Origin: an uncultured Collinsella sp.
GTDB lineage: Bacteria; Actinomycetota; Coriobacteriia; Coriobacteriales; Coriobacteriaceae
Length of the DNA stretch: 17,635 bases
Direction: 5' to 3'
Assembly (NCBI GenBank): GCA_902496775.1
Contig: CABVCF010000041.1
Location: forward strand, 1-17,635
The translations under genes and the position numbers were made by a program. Each line of letters starts with the position of its first letter. Positions within the stretch are counted from its first letter, which is position 1. Below are positions 7,917-14,720 of this stretch, one piece after another. Below the pieces are notes generated by a model. The model made no database searches and was not told where the DNA came from. It saw only the letters and a program-made list of their open reading frames with translations.

Positions 7917-8024
7917 GCGGTTTGGGGCATTGCTCGCTACTGCGAACAGTCCTGCTCGCACGAAGGCCACATTAAGTGGCCTTCGGCTCGTGCGGAACTT
8001 GTATCGAGCAAAGCCCCAAACCGC
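7917..8024 (+). repeat. Hairpin element, family R4, copy 2 (after valS)
   Basis: Outer arms 7917-7936 and 8005-8024 match at 19/20 positions. Inner hairpin: CGAAGGCCAC (7961-7970), loop ATTAA, GTGGCCTTCG (7976-7985), followed by GCTCGTGCGGAA. Compared with copy 1 read on its - strand, CTCGCACGAAG, CACATTAAGTG and CTTCGGCTCGTGCGGAA are identical. The two dinucleotides between these blocks differ in a compensating way (GC/GC here, AG/CT there). A run of eight G precedes the left arm (7908-7915). Confidence 0.85.
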
Positions 8025-8126
8025 TCCCAGTTCGTTTACGTGGTTGTCTGCGCCCGGAATGTTAGGGCCACTGGGTTGTGGCCTTGAGGTCGCTGCAAAG
8101 CGGTGTTTGGCTGATTTTTTGAACGC

Positions 8127-8159
8127 GAGGGGCTCATTCTTTTTGGTGGGCCTCTTTTT
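8127..8159 (+). terminator. Possible intrinsic terminator upstream of folC
   Basis: GAGG (8127-8130) and CTCA (8133-8136) pair with TGGG-CCTC (8147-8154 region), allowing a two-base bulge and one G-T pair. A T-tract, TTTTT (8155-8159), follows. It would end valS transcripts 28 bases before folC, implying folC has its own promoter or reads through. The stem is imperfect. Confidence 0.4.
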
Positions 8160-8181
8160 CTGTTATGGGGGACTTTGAGTT

Positions 8182-9525
8182 ATGGCTAAGCGTTCTGGGT
8201 CGTATGTCGTTCCGTTCTCGTTTGAGTTGCTTTCGTTTGATGAGGCTGTGGGGCTTGCTGCTGATACGGGGCGGATTTCTGGGGATGCTGGTCCTTTGCT
8301 TGAGACGGTTGTCGATATGCTCGATGAGTTGGGGCGCCCGGACGAGTACTTTGATTGCATTCAGGTCGCCGGTACCAATGGCAAGACTTCGACCACGCGT
8401 TTTTCGGCTGCCATCCTTCGTGGTGAGGGGTTAAAAACCGCGCTGTATACGTCGCCGCAGCTGGTGCGTTATCCCGAGCGCATGGAGGTCGATGGGCGCG
8501 TTGTGAGTGACGAGGCCTTTGCCCGTGGCGTTTCTGCCGCTGTTGAGGCGGGACGTCGGGTGAATGCGCACCGTGTGGCGGCGGGGGAGCGCGCCTATAC
8601 CATTACTCCGTTTGACCTGCTGACGGCCGCCGCACTTGTGGTGTTTGCCGAGGCCGCGGTGGATGTTGCCGTGCTCGAGGTTGGCATGGGCGGTCGTTGG
8701 GACGCCACGAGTGCGACCGATCCCGTCGCCGTTGCCATTACGGGTATTGGGCTCGATCACACACGTATTTTGGGCGATACGCTCGAGGCCATTGCGGGTG
8801 AGAAGGCTGCGGTCATTAAGCCCGGACGCCTGGTTGTTCTGGGCGAGGGCACGCATGAGGCAAGTGTTCAGCGCGTGATGGATGCCCGTTGCCGCGAATG
8901 CGGTGTGATGCCGCTCGTGGTGAGCCATGTCACGACTAAGGTGCCGGCGCATGTGGGCGACACGGTTGAGTTCAGCTGCACCACGCCGCGTGCGATCTAT
9001 ACGTCGAGTATGGTCAAGCCGGCATATCAGCCGCAGAATGCCGCGTGTGCGATTATGCTGTGCGAGGGCTATCTGGGCCGCGAGCTCGACCACGAGTCGC
9101 TCGACGCTTCTCTTATGGGCTGCCCCACGCCGGGTCGCTTTGATGTGCTGGGAACCGATCCGCTCAAGCTGATCGACGCCTGCCATAACCCCCAGAGCTG
9201 CGAGAACTTTGTGAGCGCGTTGGACGAGATCGATCCGTGCGTGGAGAATCGCCCCACGCTGCTGTGCGCTGCGCTGGCCGACAAGGACGTGGCAGGCATC
9301 GTCGACGTGCTGATTCCCGCCTTTCCACGCGTAGTCGTGACCCAGACCGATTCCGACCGCGCCCTGCCGGCGGAGGAGCTCGCTGCCCTCGTTGATGCCG
9401 ATAAGCTCGCAGGCGTGTACTCCAGCGTTTCCGAGGCCCTTGCAGCTTTCAAGGCCGCAGGCGAGCCCTTCGTAGCAGCCGGCACCATCACCCTAGCCGG
9501 CGAAGTGGCCGGCCTGCTCCGTTAA
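8182..9525 (+). CDS. folC: Folylpolyglutamate synthase / dihydrofolate synthase
   Basis: FolC is a cytosolic Mur-ligase-family enzyme. It adds glutamate to dihydropteroate (making dihydrofolate) and/or extends the polyglutamate tail of folates using ATP. The 447-residue protein has the P-loop GTNGKTST at residues 64-71, the family segment LEVGMGGRWDATS ending near 177, GLDHTRILGDTLEAIAGEKAAVIKPG after it, and the C-domain motif DACHNPQS beginning at D332 (usually DGAHNP). Length fits the family. GGGGGA at 8167-8172 lies nine bases before ATG 8182. Whether it has both activities cannot be told from sequence. The first third of the gene is rich in T- and G-ending codons, whereas the last third uses C-ending codons like its neighbours. 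Confidence 0.93.
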   Translation: MAKRSGSYVVPFSFELLSFDEAVGLAADTGRISGDAGPLLETVVDMLDELGRPDEYFDCIQVAGTNGKTSTTRFSAAILRGEGLKTALYTSPQLVRYPERMEVDGRVVSDEAFARGVSAAVEAGRRVNAHRVAAGERAYTITPFDLLTAAALVVFAEAAVDVAVLEVGMGGRWDATSATDPVAVAITGIGLDHTRILGDTLEAIAGEKAAVIKPGRLVVLGEGTHEASVQRVMDARCRECGVMPLVVSHVTTKVPAHVGDTVEFSCTTPRAIYTSSMVKPAYQPQNAACAIMLCEGYLGRELDHESLDASLMGCPTPGRFDVLGTDPLKLIDACHNPQSCENFVSALDEIDPCVENRPTLLCAALADKDVAGIVDVLIPAFPRVVVTQTDSDRALPAEELAALVDADKLAGVYSSVSEALAAFKAAGEPFVAAGTITLAGEVAGLLR

Positions 9526-9539
9526 CCCATCCCCTCATC

Positions 9540-9606
9540 AGTTGCGGTGAAATACGGACTGTTTTACAAGCCAGAAGCCTCAAACAGGCCGTATATCACC
9601 GCAACT
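9540..9606. repeat. Inverted repeat, family R2, copy 1
   Basis: Arms 9540-9564 and 9582-9606 are complementary at 23/25 positions around a 17-base loop. The outer 15 bases, AGTTGCGGTGAAATA, recur in the hairpin at 11308-11370; the inner 10 bases do not. It starts 14 bases after the folC stop. No T-tract follows. Confidence 0.8.
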
Positions 9607-9614
9607 CAAAAGCA

Positions 9615-9644
9615 GTCAATTTGGGACGGGGCTTTTTTGGCTGC
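9615..9644 (+). repeat. Single R1-type half unit
   Basis: The 30-base stretch beginning GTCAATTTGGGACGGGGCT matches 11014-11043 at 28/30 positions, in the same orientation. It also matches the inner part of the unit at 991-1027. No clean inverted partner is adjacent; the nearest candidate is GGGGCTGTCCC at 9851-9861. Confidence 0.7.
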
Positions 9645-9679
9645 CCTGTGCCCCGAGTCGACTCGCTTGCCATGAAATT

Positions 9680-9817
9680 GGCCTGTCTACTACGTTTGAC
9701 CGGTTACCCTCGACCACACGGAACATTGCGAAATTAAAACCGCAGGTAGACGGCTTGCGGATTTTGCGAAAAGTCGGTTATGGTCGACCCATGCGGGTTA
9801 AACGTAGTAGATAGGCC
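9680..9817 (+). repeat. Structured element, family R3, copy A
   Basis: Outer arms 9680-9701 and 9796-9817 are complementary at 20/22 positions. A second pair, TCGACCA (9710-9716) and TGGTCGA (9781-9787), and a third, CCGCA (9740-9744) and TGCGG (9756-9760), nest inside. The core 9725-9756 matches copy B at 11160-11191 at 31/32 positions, while the outer arms are unrelated to those of copy B. It lies between the convergent folC and M24 peptidase genes. Confidence 0.8.
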
Positions 9818-9840
9818 GTTTTTGTGGCGACATTCATGTG

Positions 9841-9871
9841 ATGCGGCAAAGGGGCTGTCCCTTTGCCGCAT
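9841..9871. terminator. Hairpin between convergent genes
   Basis: Perfect 13-base arms, ATGCGGCAAAGGG (9841-9853) and CCCTTTGCCGCAT (9859-9871), close a five-base loop just beyond the stop of the - strand peptidase gene. Its place suggests a bidirectional transcription block for folC (+) and the peptidase (-), but neither side has a T-tract. Confidence 0.4.
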
Positions 9872-9874
9872 TGC

Positions 9875-10963
9875 CTAGTCTAGGCGGACTGGATCGTGGG
9901 GGTAGGCGTTGAGAATCTCGACGCCGGACTCGGTCACCAAGGCCAAGTCCTCGATGCGGACGCCGGTGTGACCGGGGAGGTAGATGCCCGGCTCGATGGA
10001 GAAGGTCATGCCCGGCTCGACAACCTGCTCGTTGACGAGCGAGACGTCGCCCGGCTCGTGATCCTGCAGGCCGATCGAGTGACCCAGGCGATGCGTAAAG
10101 TACTGCCCATAGCCCGCATCCTCAATCACGTCGCGCGCGGCGCGGTCCAGGTCGCACATACGAACGCCCGGCGCGATAAGCGCTTCGGCGGCCTCGTTGG
10201 CACGGCGCACGATGTCGTAGATGCGTGCCGTCTCCTCGTCCGGCTCGCCCCAAAAGAACGTGCGCGTCATGTCCGAGCAATAGTTGCGGCGACGTCCACC
10301 AATGTCGAACAGCACCACGTCGCCACGCTTGAGCACGGTGTCGTCGGGCTCGTGATGCGGGTCGCCGGCGTTGGCGCCAAAGCTCACGATCGGCGGAAAG
10401 CTAAAGCCCTCGCAGCCGTGCTTTCGATACAGGCCGAGCATCTGGTCGGCAATTTCGCGCTCCGTTACGCCCTCGTGGACGAGTTTGATCGCGTCGGCCA
10501 TCACGGCGTCGTTGGCGGCCGAAGATGCACGCATGAGTTCCTGCTCGGCGGCATCCTTGTAGGTGCGCGCGGCGGTGACGGCAAAGTCGCCCAGGAAAAA
10601 CTCGCTTGCGGCGTGGCGCTCCAGAAGGGGCATCAAAAAGCCGGAGCGCATGACGGTATCGATGCCAAGCGGCTTGGTCGGATCGATCTCGCGCGCGATG
10701 GCATCGGCCACGACATCGGTATCGGTGTGGTAGGCAACGCGGGCATTGTCGTACTCGGGCAGCTGATGCAGGGCGTTGACCAAGATTACGGGCTCGTCAT
10801 CGCTCGCGAGCAGCACACCGCAAAAACGCTCGAACATATCGGCATAAAAACCGGTCAGGTAATAAATCGACCACGGGTCGTTTACGAGCAGCTGTGCGCC
10901 GGGGTGCTGAGCCTCGAGCGCATCGAGCACGCGCGCCACACGCTGGTCATCGACATGTGCCAT
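9875..10963 (-). CDS. M24-family metallopeptidase, Xaa-Pro aminopeptidase/prolidase type
   Basis: This is a pita-bread-fold peptidase of the creatinase/prolidase group, expected to remove residues next to proline from peptides in the cytosol. The 362-residue protein has an N-terminal creatinase-like domain (about 1-130) and a catalytic domain with all five metal ligands: D220 (VVLFDIGG), D231 (CSDMTRTF), H295 (HRLGHSIGLQDHE), E324 (SIEPGIY) and E338 (GVRIEDL). The start ATG at 10963 has AAAGGA six bases upstream on the - strand. No signal peptide is visible. Aminopeptidase P versus dipeptidase cannot be settled from sequence. The gene stands alone, with repeat-filled spacers on both sides that share motifs with each other. 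Confidence 0.9.
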   Translation of the reverse strand: MAHVDDQRVARVLDALEAQHPGAQLLVNDPWSIYYLTGFYADMFERFCGVLLASDDEPVILVNALHQLPEYDNARVAYHTDTDVVADAIAREIDPTKPLGIDTVMRSGFLMPLLERHAASEFFLGDFAVTAARTYKDAAEQELMRASSAANDAVMADAIKLVHEGVTEREIADQMLGLYRKHGCEGFSFPPIVSFGANAGDPHHEPDDTVLKRGDVVLFDIGGRRRNYCSDMTRTFFWGEPDEETARIYDIVRRANEAAEALIAPGVRMCDLDRAARDVIEDAGYGQYFTHRLGHSIGLQDHEPGDVSLVNEQVVEPGMTFSIEPGIYLPGHTGVRIEDLALVTESGVEILNAYPHDPVRLD

Positions 10964-11013
10964 GAAACATCCTTTCGCTAGGCTGCCACCATGGTATCCC
11001 CAATGCCAGGGTA

Positions 11014-11096
11014 GTCAATTTGGGACGGGGCTATTTTAGCTGCGTCAAACTTGCGGGCTAATAGGTAAAAGTAGCCATAAGAGGCCAGTCCCAAAT
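11014..11096. repeat. Imperfect R1 pair upstream of the M24 peptidase gene
   Basis: The left half (11014-11043) begins GTCAATTTGGGACGGGGCT and is nearly identical to 9615-9644. A degenerate inverted partner follows, ending at GTCCCAAAT (11088-11096). The arms match clearly only around ATTTGGGAC. The element sits 50 bases upstream of the peptidase start on the - strand, so the promoter of that gene may lie beside or within it. Confidence 0.6.
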
Positions 11097-11103
11097 GGGC
11101 TGG

Positions 11104-11263
11104 TTTCAAAAGTATGGCGGATTACGGGGCTGGACCTGTATTGCTTGACCATGGAAATAATTGCGAATTTAAAACCGCAGGTAGACGGCTTATCAAAAAT
11201 CGAAAATTGCCGGTATGGATGGGGGTCTACGAATCGGCCCCGTAATCCGGCATAGTTTTGAAA
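11104..11263 (+). repeat. Structured element, family R3, copy B
   Basis: Outer arms 11104-11130 and 11237-11263 are complementary at 25/27 positions. The core 11160-11191 matches copy A (9725-9756) at 31/32, in the same orientation. Both cores are followed at similar distance by an AAAA...CGGT...ATGG segment. The arms of A and B share no recognisable similarity. Confidence 0.8.
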
Positions 11264-11307
11264 TGACACTAAAGTAGACACAGGCTAAATACCGATTCCA
11301 AGGATAG

Positions 11308-11370
11308 TTGCGGTGGAATAGTTCCTGGATGCCGGGGTTTTGGCGGAAATCAGGAACTATTTCACCGCAA
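11308..11370. repeat. Inverted repeat, family R2, copy 2
   Basis: Arms 11308-11327 and 11351-11370 match at 19/20 positions around a 23-base loop. The outer TTGCGGTGGAATA matches the foot of copy 1 (9541-9554 region) with one change. The inner part, GTTCCTG, is different from copy 1 but pairs perfectly with its own partner. Confidence 0.8.
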
Positions 11371-11397
11371 TTGAGGAGGGGCGGGGTGGATGGCGGG

Positions 11398-11429
11398 GTA
11401 GCTAAAAGAGCCCGTCCCTAATTAGCTAC
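11398..11429 (-). repeat. R1 unit overlapping the 3' end of the DUF1667 gene
   Basis: GTAGCTAA (11398-11405) and TTAGCTAC (11422-11429) flank a GTCCC-containing centre. On the - strand it reads as the R1 unit with GGGACGGG. The last three sense codons and the TAG stop (11418-11420) of the DUF1667 gene lie inside it. Confidence 0.75.
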
Positions 11430-11828
11430 TTGGGCTCGGTCGATGTCCATGCTGGCGATTAGGTTGATGTTGGTGTTGAGGAGGTCGGGGAGGACGACGT
11501 CGCCCATGCGGATGGGGGCGTTGACGACCAGGCCTCGGATGAGGGCCATGGCTTGGGCGTGGAGTTCTAGCGGGATGGCTTCGGCCGTGCGCACGGGTAG
11601 CAGCGCCTCGTCGCCGCCAGATACGGCCACGGTTGTGGTGAGCACGCGCATGGGGCAGGTGAGCTCCTGATGTGCGAACTTATCACCGCGCGGGCATCTG
11701 TTGCCGGTCACGGAGCGCACCTCTGCCACGGCGCCGTCTGCGTCACGCTCCACCTCCACGGTCAGGAGGCACTCGGATGGGCAGATGGTGCAGTTGAACT
11801 TGAGCGTTTCGATCACGTTATCGCTCAT
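11418..11828 (-). CDS. DUF1667 cysteine-motif protein, third gene of the GlpA-like operon
   Basis: This 136-residue protein belongs to the DUF1667 family, whose biochemical role is not established to my knowledge. It carries an N-terminal CTICPSEC motif (C13, C16, C20) and a fourth cysteine in GNRCPRGDKFA (C45), a likely metal or Fe-S site. The rest (LTTTVAV, LPVRTAEAIPLEL, GDVVLP) is typical of the family. In clostridia such genes follow a GlpA-like dehydrogenase and a FAD/NAD oxidoreductase, exactly the order here, so I infer an electron-transfer subunit of that complex. AGGAGG lies eight bases before ATG 11828, inside the end of the preceding gene; the gap between genes is three bases. The tail VAN and the stop are supplied by a repeat unit. 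Confidence 0.88.
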   Translation of the reverse strand: MSDNVIETLKFNCTICPSECLLTVEVERDADGAVAEVRSVTGNRCPRGDKFAHQELTCPMRVLTTTVAVSGGDEALLPVRTAEAIPLELHAQAMALIRGLVVNAPIRMGDVVLPDLLNTNINLIASMDIDRAQVAN

Positions 11829-11831
11829 AGT

Positions 11832-13232
11832 TTATGCCTCCTCGACGGGGTCGACGGATAGGACAATCTCGCTGGCACCCAGGTCGAGTGTGCGCTGAAT
11901 CACCTTTGCCGGCAGCGGGAAGCTTTCCATAACGCTCGGCTTAAACGCTCGGACCTTGCCGGCGAACAGCTCCTTGCCGTCGGCTAGGATTCGTACGCAG
12001 GCGGCGTCGACCGGTCGGCGGACGCGGAAGTTGAGTTTGGTGAGTGCCACAGCCGTAATGCGTGCCGGCAGCGCGTAGCCCGCGTTGCCGGCAGGGGAGA
12101 CCTTGAGCTGGCAATTCGCGCCCGCAGCGCCCGCATCGGCCCCAGCGCTGCCGCCCAGCGCGTACGCCGCCGCGGCCGCACCGGCGCGATCGGACTCGGT
12201 CGTCACGTTGTCGGCCAAATCGTGCACGTGCAGTACGTTGCCGCAGGCAAAGATGCCCGGCACGCCCGTTTGCAGGCTCTGATCAACCACGGCGCCGCGC
12301 GTGCGTGGGTCAAGCTCAACGCCCGCGCCCACTGAAAGCTCGTTCTCGGGAATCAATCCCACCGAAAGCAGCAGCGTGTCGCACGGAACGATGCGCTCCG
12401 TTCCGGCAATGGGCGCCAGATGTTCGTCGACTTGGCTTACCTCGACCGCTTCCACGCGGTTGTGCCCGATCACGCGTGTGACGGTGGTGGACAGGTGCAG
12501 CGGAATTCCAAAGTCGTGCAGGCAGTTCTTCACATTGCGGCGCAGGCCGTTGGCGTACGGCATGAGCTCGTACACGCCCTCGACCGAAATCCCCTCGAGC
12601 GTGCAGCGGCGCGCCATGATAAGTCCGATGTCACCCGAGCCCAAAATGACGGCACGCGAGCCGGGCTTGAGGTTTTCGATATTGATGTATCGCTGCGCCA
12701 GGCCGGCCGTAAACACGCCGGCGGGGCGGCTACCGGGAATCTTGATCTCGCTGCGCGTGCGCTCACGGCAACCCATAGCAAGAACGACCGCACGTCCTGT
12801 GAGCTGCAGCATGCCAGTGGGGCTCATGAGCGTGACGGTGTGGGCTGCGGTGGCTCTCGGAGCCTCGTTCACGCCCGACGCGCTCGCGGCCGCGCCCTCA
12901 CCCGAATCAATCCCAATCACCATGCTGTCCAAGAACGGCGCAATGTCGGTCGCGCGCACCTGGTCGATAAAGCGCTGCGCATACTCGGGGCCGGTGAGCT
13001 CCTGCTTAAAGTGCGATAGTCCAAAGCCGGGATGGATGCACTGGCGGAGGATTCCGCCCAGATGCTGCTCGCGCTCCACGATAGCCACGCGCGCGCTGGC
13101 CTTATGCGCGGAAAGCGCGGCCGCCATGCCGGCAGGTCCGCCGCCGATAACGACCACGTCGAACGCCTGCGTCGACACCGACGCTACAGCTCCGGTCTCC
13201 GCGCGATCGTCGCGCATACCAAACGTCGCCAT
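11832..13232 (-). CDS. FAD-dependent NAD(P) oxidoreductase, second gene of the GlpA-like operon
   Basis: The 466-residue protein is a pyridine-nucleotide-disulphide-reductase-fold flavoprotein. The FAD-binding motif GGGPAG is at residues 30-35, and a second dinucleotide motif GSGDIG is at 198-203. GILRQCIHPGFGL (61-72) is a conserved segment of the group beside glpA-like genes. The C-terminal FAD segment includes GIFACGNVLHVHDLADNV. About 23 residues precede the usual start of the fold. They could be a real tail or mean a later start, but GGGGG about nine bases before ATG 13232 supports the longer form. The gene begins one base after the stop of the GlpA-like gene. It probably passes electrons from the dehydrogenase subunit to NAD or another carrier. 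Substrate is inferred, not shown. Confidence 0.87.
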   Translation of the reverse strand: MATFGMRDDRAETGAVASVSTQAFDVVVIGGGPAGMAAALSAHKASARVAIVEREQHLGGILRQCIHPGFGLSHFKQELTGPEYAQRFIDQVRATDIAPFLDSMVIGIDSGEGAAASASGVNEAPRATAAHTVTLMSPTGMLQLTGRAVVLAMGCRERTRSEIKIPGSRPAGVFTAGLAQRYINIENLKPGSRAVILGSGDIGLIMARRCTLEGISVEGVYELMPYANGLRRNVKNCLHDFGIPLHLSTTVTRVIGHNRVEAVEVSQVDEHLAPIAGTERIVPCDTLLLSVGLIPENELSVGAGVELDPRTRGAVVDQSLQTGVPGIFACGNVLHVHDLADNVTTESDRAGAAAAAYALGGSAGADAGAAGANCQLKVSPAGNAGYALPARITAVALTKLNFRVRRPVDAACVRILADGKELFAGKVRAFKPSVMESFPLPAKVIQRTLDLGASEIVLSVDPVEEA

Positions 13233-13233
13233 C

Positions 13234-14688
13234 CTAGCGCACCCCCTTCAGCGGTCCCTCGACCAGCCAAGATCCGGCATCCTCCAGCAGCACCTTGCTG
13301 GGGTCACACCCCAGCTCGCGGGCCAGAATCGCCACCACGCGGCTCTGGCAAAAGCCACTCTGGCACCGACCCATGCCGGCACGGCAGCGGCGCTTGACGC
13401 CCTCGACCGAAACCGCGCCCGGTCGGCGTTGAATCGCGGCCACGATCTCGGCCTCGGGCACCGTCTCGCAGCGGCAGATAATCTTGCCCCACGCGGGGTC
13501 GGACTCGATTAGCTCTTCCTTGCGCGCCAGTGGTGCGCGGTCAAAGTCGTCCGGCGCGCGGCGAATCGGGTTCCAGTCCGCCCGCTCGTGCAGCTCCACG
13601 CCCGCCTCACGCATCACCTGCTCCATGAGCTCGGCAATGGCCGGCGCGCTCGCCACGCCCGGCGACTGAATGCCCGCCGCCTGGAAAAGCCCCGGCACCA
13701 CGGCCGACTGTCCAATAAAGAAGTCGTTCGTTCCTTGAATGACTGGACGCCCGCCGGCAAATGCGCGCACCACGCGGCGCGTGTCCAGATCGGGCACCAG
13801 TTTGCGCGCGCCGGTCAGCAGCGCGTTCACATCGCTCGCATAGGTCTGCGTGTCGCCCGCCTCGCGCACGGCAGCCGTGGCGGTGATCACGGTGTTGCCG
13901 TGCACGGTGCCCGTGACGATAACACCCTTCGACACCGGCGTCGGCACGGGGTAGAGCGGCATGAGCGTGCGCGGTTCCTTGTCCAGCACCACGATGTTGC
14001 CCTGACGCCAGACCATATGGAACTCCTCGGCGCCCGCCATATGCGAGATGTCGGCGGCGCCGTTGCCCGCGGCGTTTATCAGATAGCGGCAGCGCACGTT
14101 GCCAACGGGGGTCGCCAGTGTGAAGCGCGCGTCGTCGCCCGAGCCCGCGACTTCAATCGCTTCCACCGGAGCGGACCGCATAAACGTCACCCCGTTGGCC
14201 ACGGCGTTTTCCATCGCGGCAATGGCGACCTCAAAGGGATCGACAAAGCCAGTCGAGGGGCACCACAGCGCGCATGTTGCGTCGGTACTGGCACGCGGTT
14301 CCAGCTCGCGGATGCGCTCGGGGCCGATAATCGACAGCTCGGGCACGCCGTTGGTAAGGCCATTCTGGCGCAGCTTCTCCAGGTGCGCGCGGTCTTCATC
14401 GTTGAAGCCCAGTACCATCGACCCGGTGCGGCGGAACAAAAATCCCAGCTCCTGGGACCAAGTGCCATACAACTCGCAGCCGCGGGCGTTGACCTGCGCC
14501 TTTACGGTTCCCGGTGCCGGATCGTAGCCTGCGTGCACCAGGCCGCCGTTGGCCTTCGATGCGCCCAACGCAATATCGTTAGCCGCCTCGACCACGCAAA
14601 TGGACAGGTCAAATCGCGCGAGCTGCCGCGCGATGGCGCATCCGGTGATGCCGGCGCCGACAATCGTGATATCAAACGTTTCTGTCAC
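13234..14688 (-). CDS. GlpA-like FAD-dependent dehydrogenase with C-terminal BFD-type Fe-S domain
   Basis: A DAO-fold flavoprotein of 484 residues, with FAD motif GAGITG at 11-16 and the HAGYDPAPGTVKAQVN segment shared by glycerol-3-phosphate dehydrogenase-like and 2-hydroxyglutarate-oxidase-like proteins. The C-terminus (about 400-450) has CRC at 405-407 and CRAGMGRC (435-442), followed by C447: a bacterioferredoxin-associated-ferredoxin-type 2Fe-2S module, as in GlpA. The start is GTG at 14688, with GGGAGG four bases upstream. It heads a tight three-gene operon whose clostridial counterparts sit with glycerol kinase, so oxidation of glycerol 3-phosphate is the leading guess. No glpK, glpF or glpP is in the window, so another 2-hydroxy-acid-type substrate is possible. 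Confidence 0.87.
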   Translation of the reverse strand: MTETFDITIVGAGITGCAIARQLARFDLSICVVEAANDIALGASKANGGLVHAGYDPAPGTVKAQVNARGCELYGTWSQELGFLFRRTGSMVLGFNDEDRAHLEKLRQNGLTNGVPELSIIGPERIRELEPRASTDATCALWCPSTGFVDPFEVAIAAMENAVANGVTFMRSAPVEAIEVAGSGDDARFTLATPVGNVRCRYLINAAGNGAADISHMAGAEEFHMVWRQGNIVVLDKEPRTLMPLYPVPTPVSKGVIVTGTVHGNTVITATAAVREAGDTQTYASDVNALLTGARKLVPDLDTRRVVRAFAGGRPVIQGTNDFFIGQSAVVPGLFQAAGIQSPGVASAPAIAELMEQVMREAGVELHERADWNPIRRAPDDFDRAPLARKEELIESDPAWGKIICRCETVPEAEIVAAIQRRPGAVSVEGVKRRCRAGMGRCQSGFCQSRVVAILARELGCDPSKVLLEDAGSWLVEGPLKGVR

Positions 14689-14705
14689 AGTGCCTCCCAG
14701 ACGAG

Positions 14706-14720
14706 TTGACAGGCCGTCAA
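14706..14720. promoter_or_regulatory. Palindrome upstream of the GlpA-like operon
   Basis: TTGAC-AGGCC-GTCAA lies 18 bases upstream of the GTG start of the - strand operon. Its symmetry and position between the likely promoter and the ribosome site suit a repressor or activator site. No matching second copy was found, and the -10/-35 elements could not be fixed with confidence. Confidence 0.3.

Noticed and set aside
5070..8024. Composite transposon or insertion sequence carrying valS
   Set aside because: The flanking elements lack a transposase, the outer arms do not match each other, no target-site duplication was seen, and valS is an essential housekeeping gene with normal codon use.
7905..8180. 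Short open frame at 7930-8178
   Set aside because: It runs through the hairpin element and the probable terminator, has no ribosome site at its start and no recognisable protein features.
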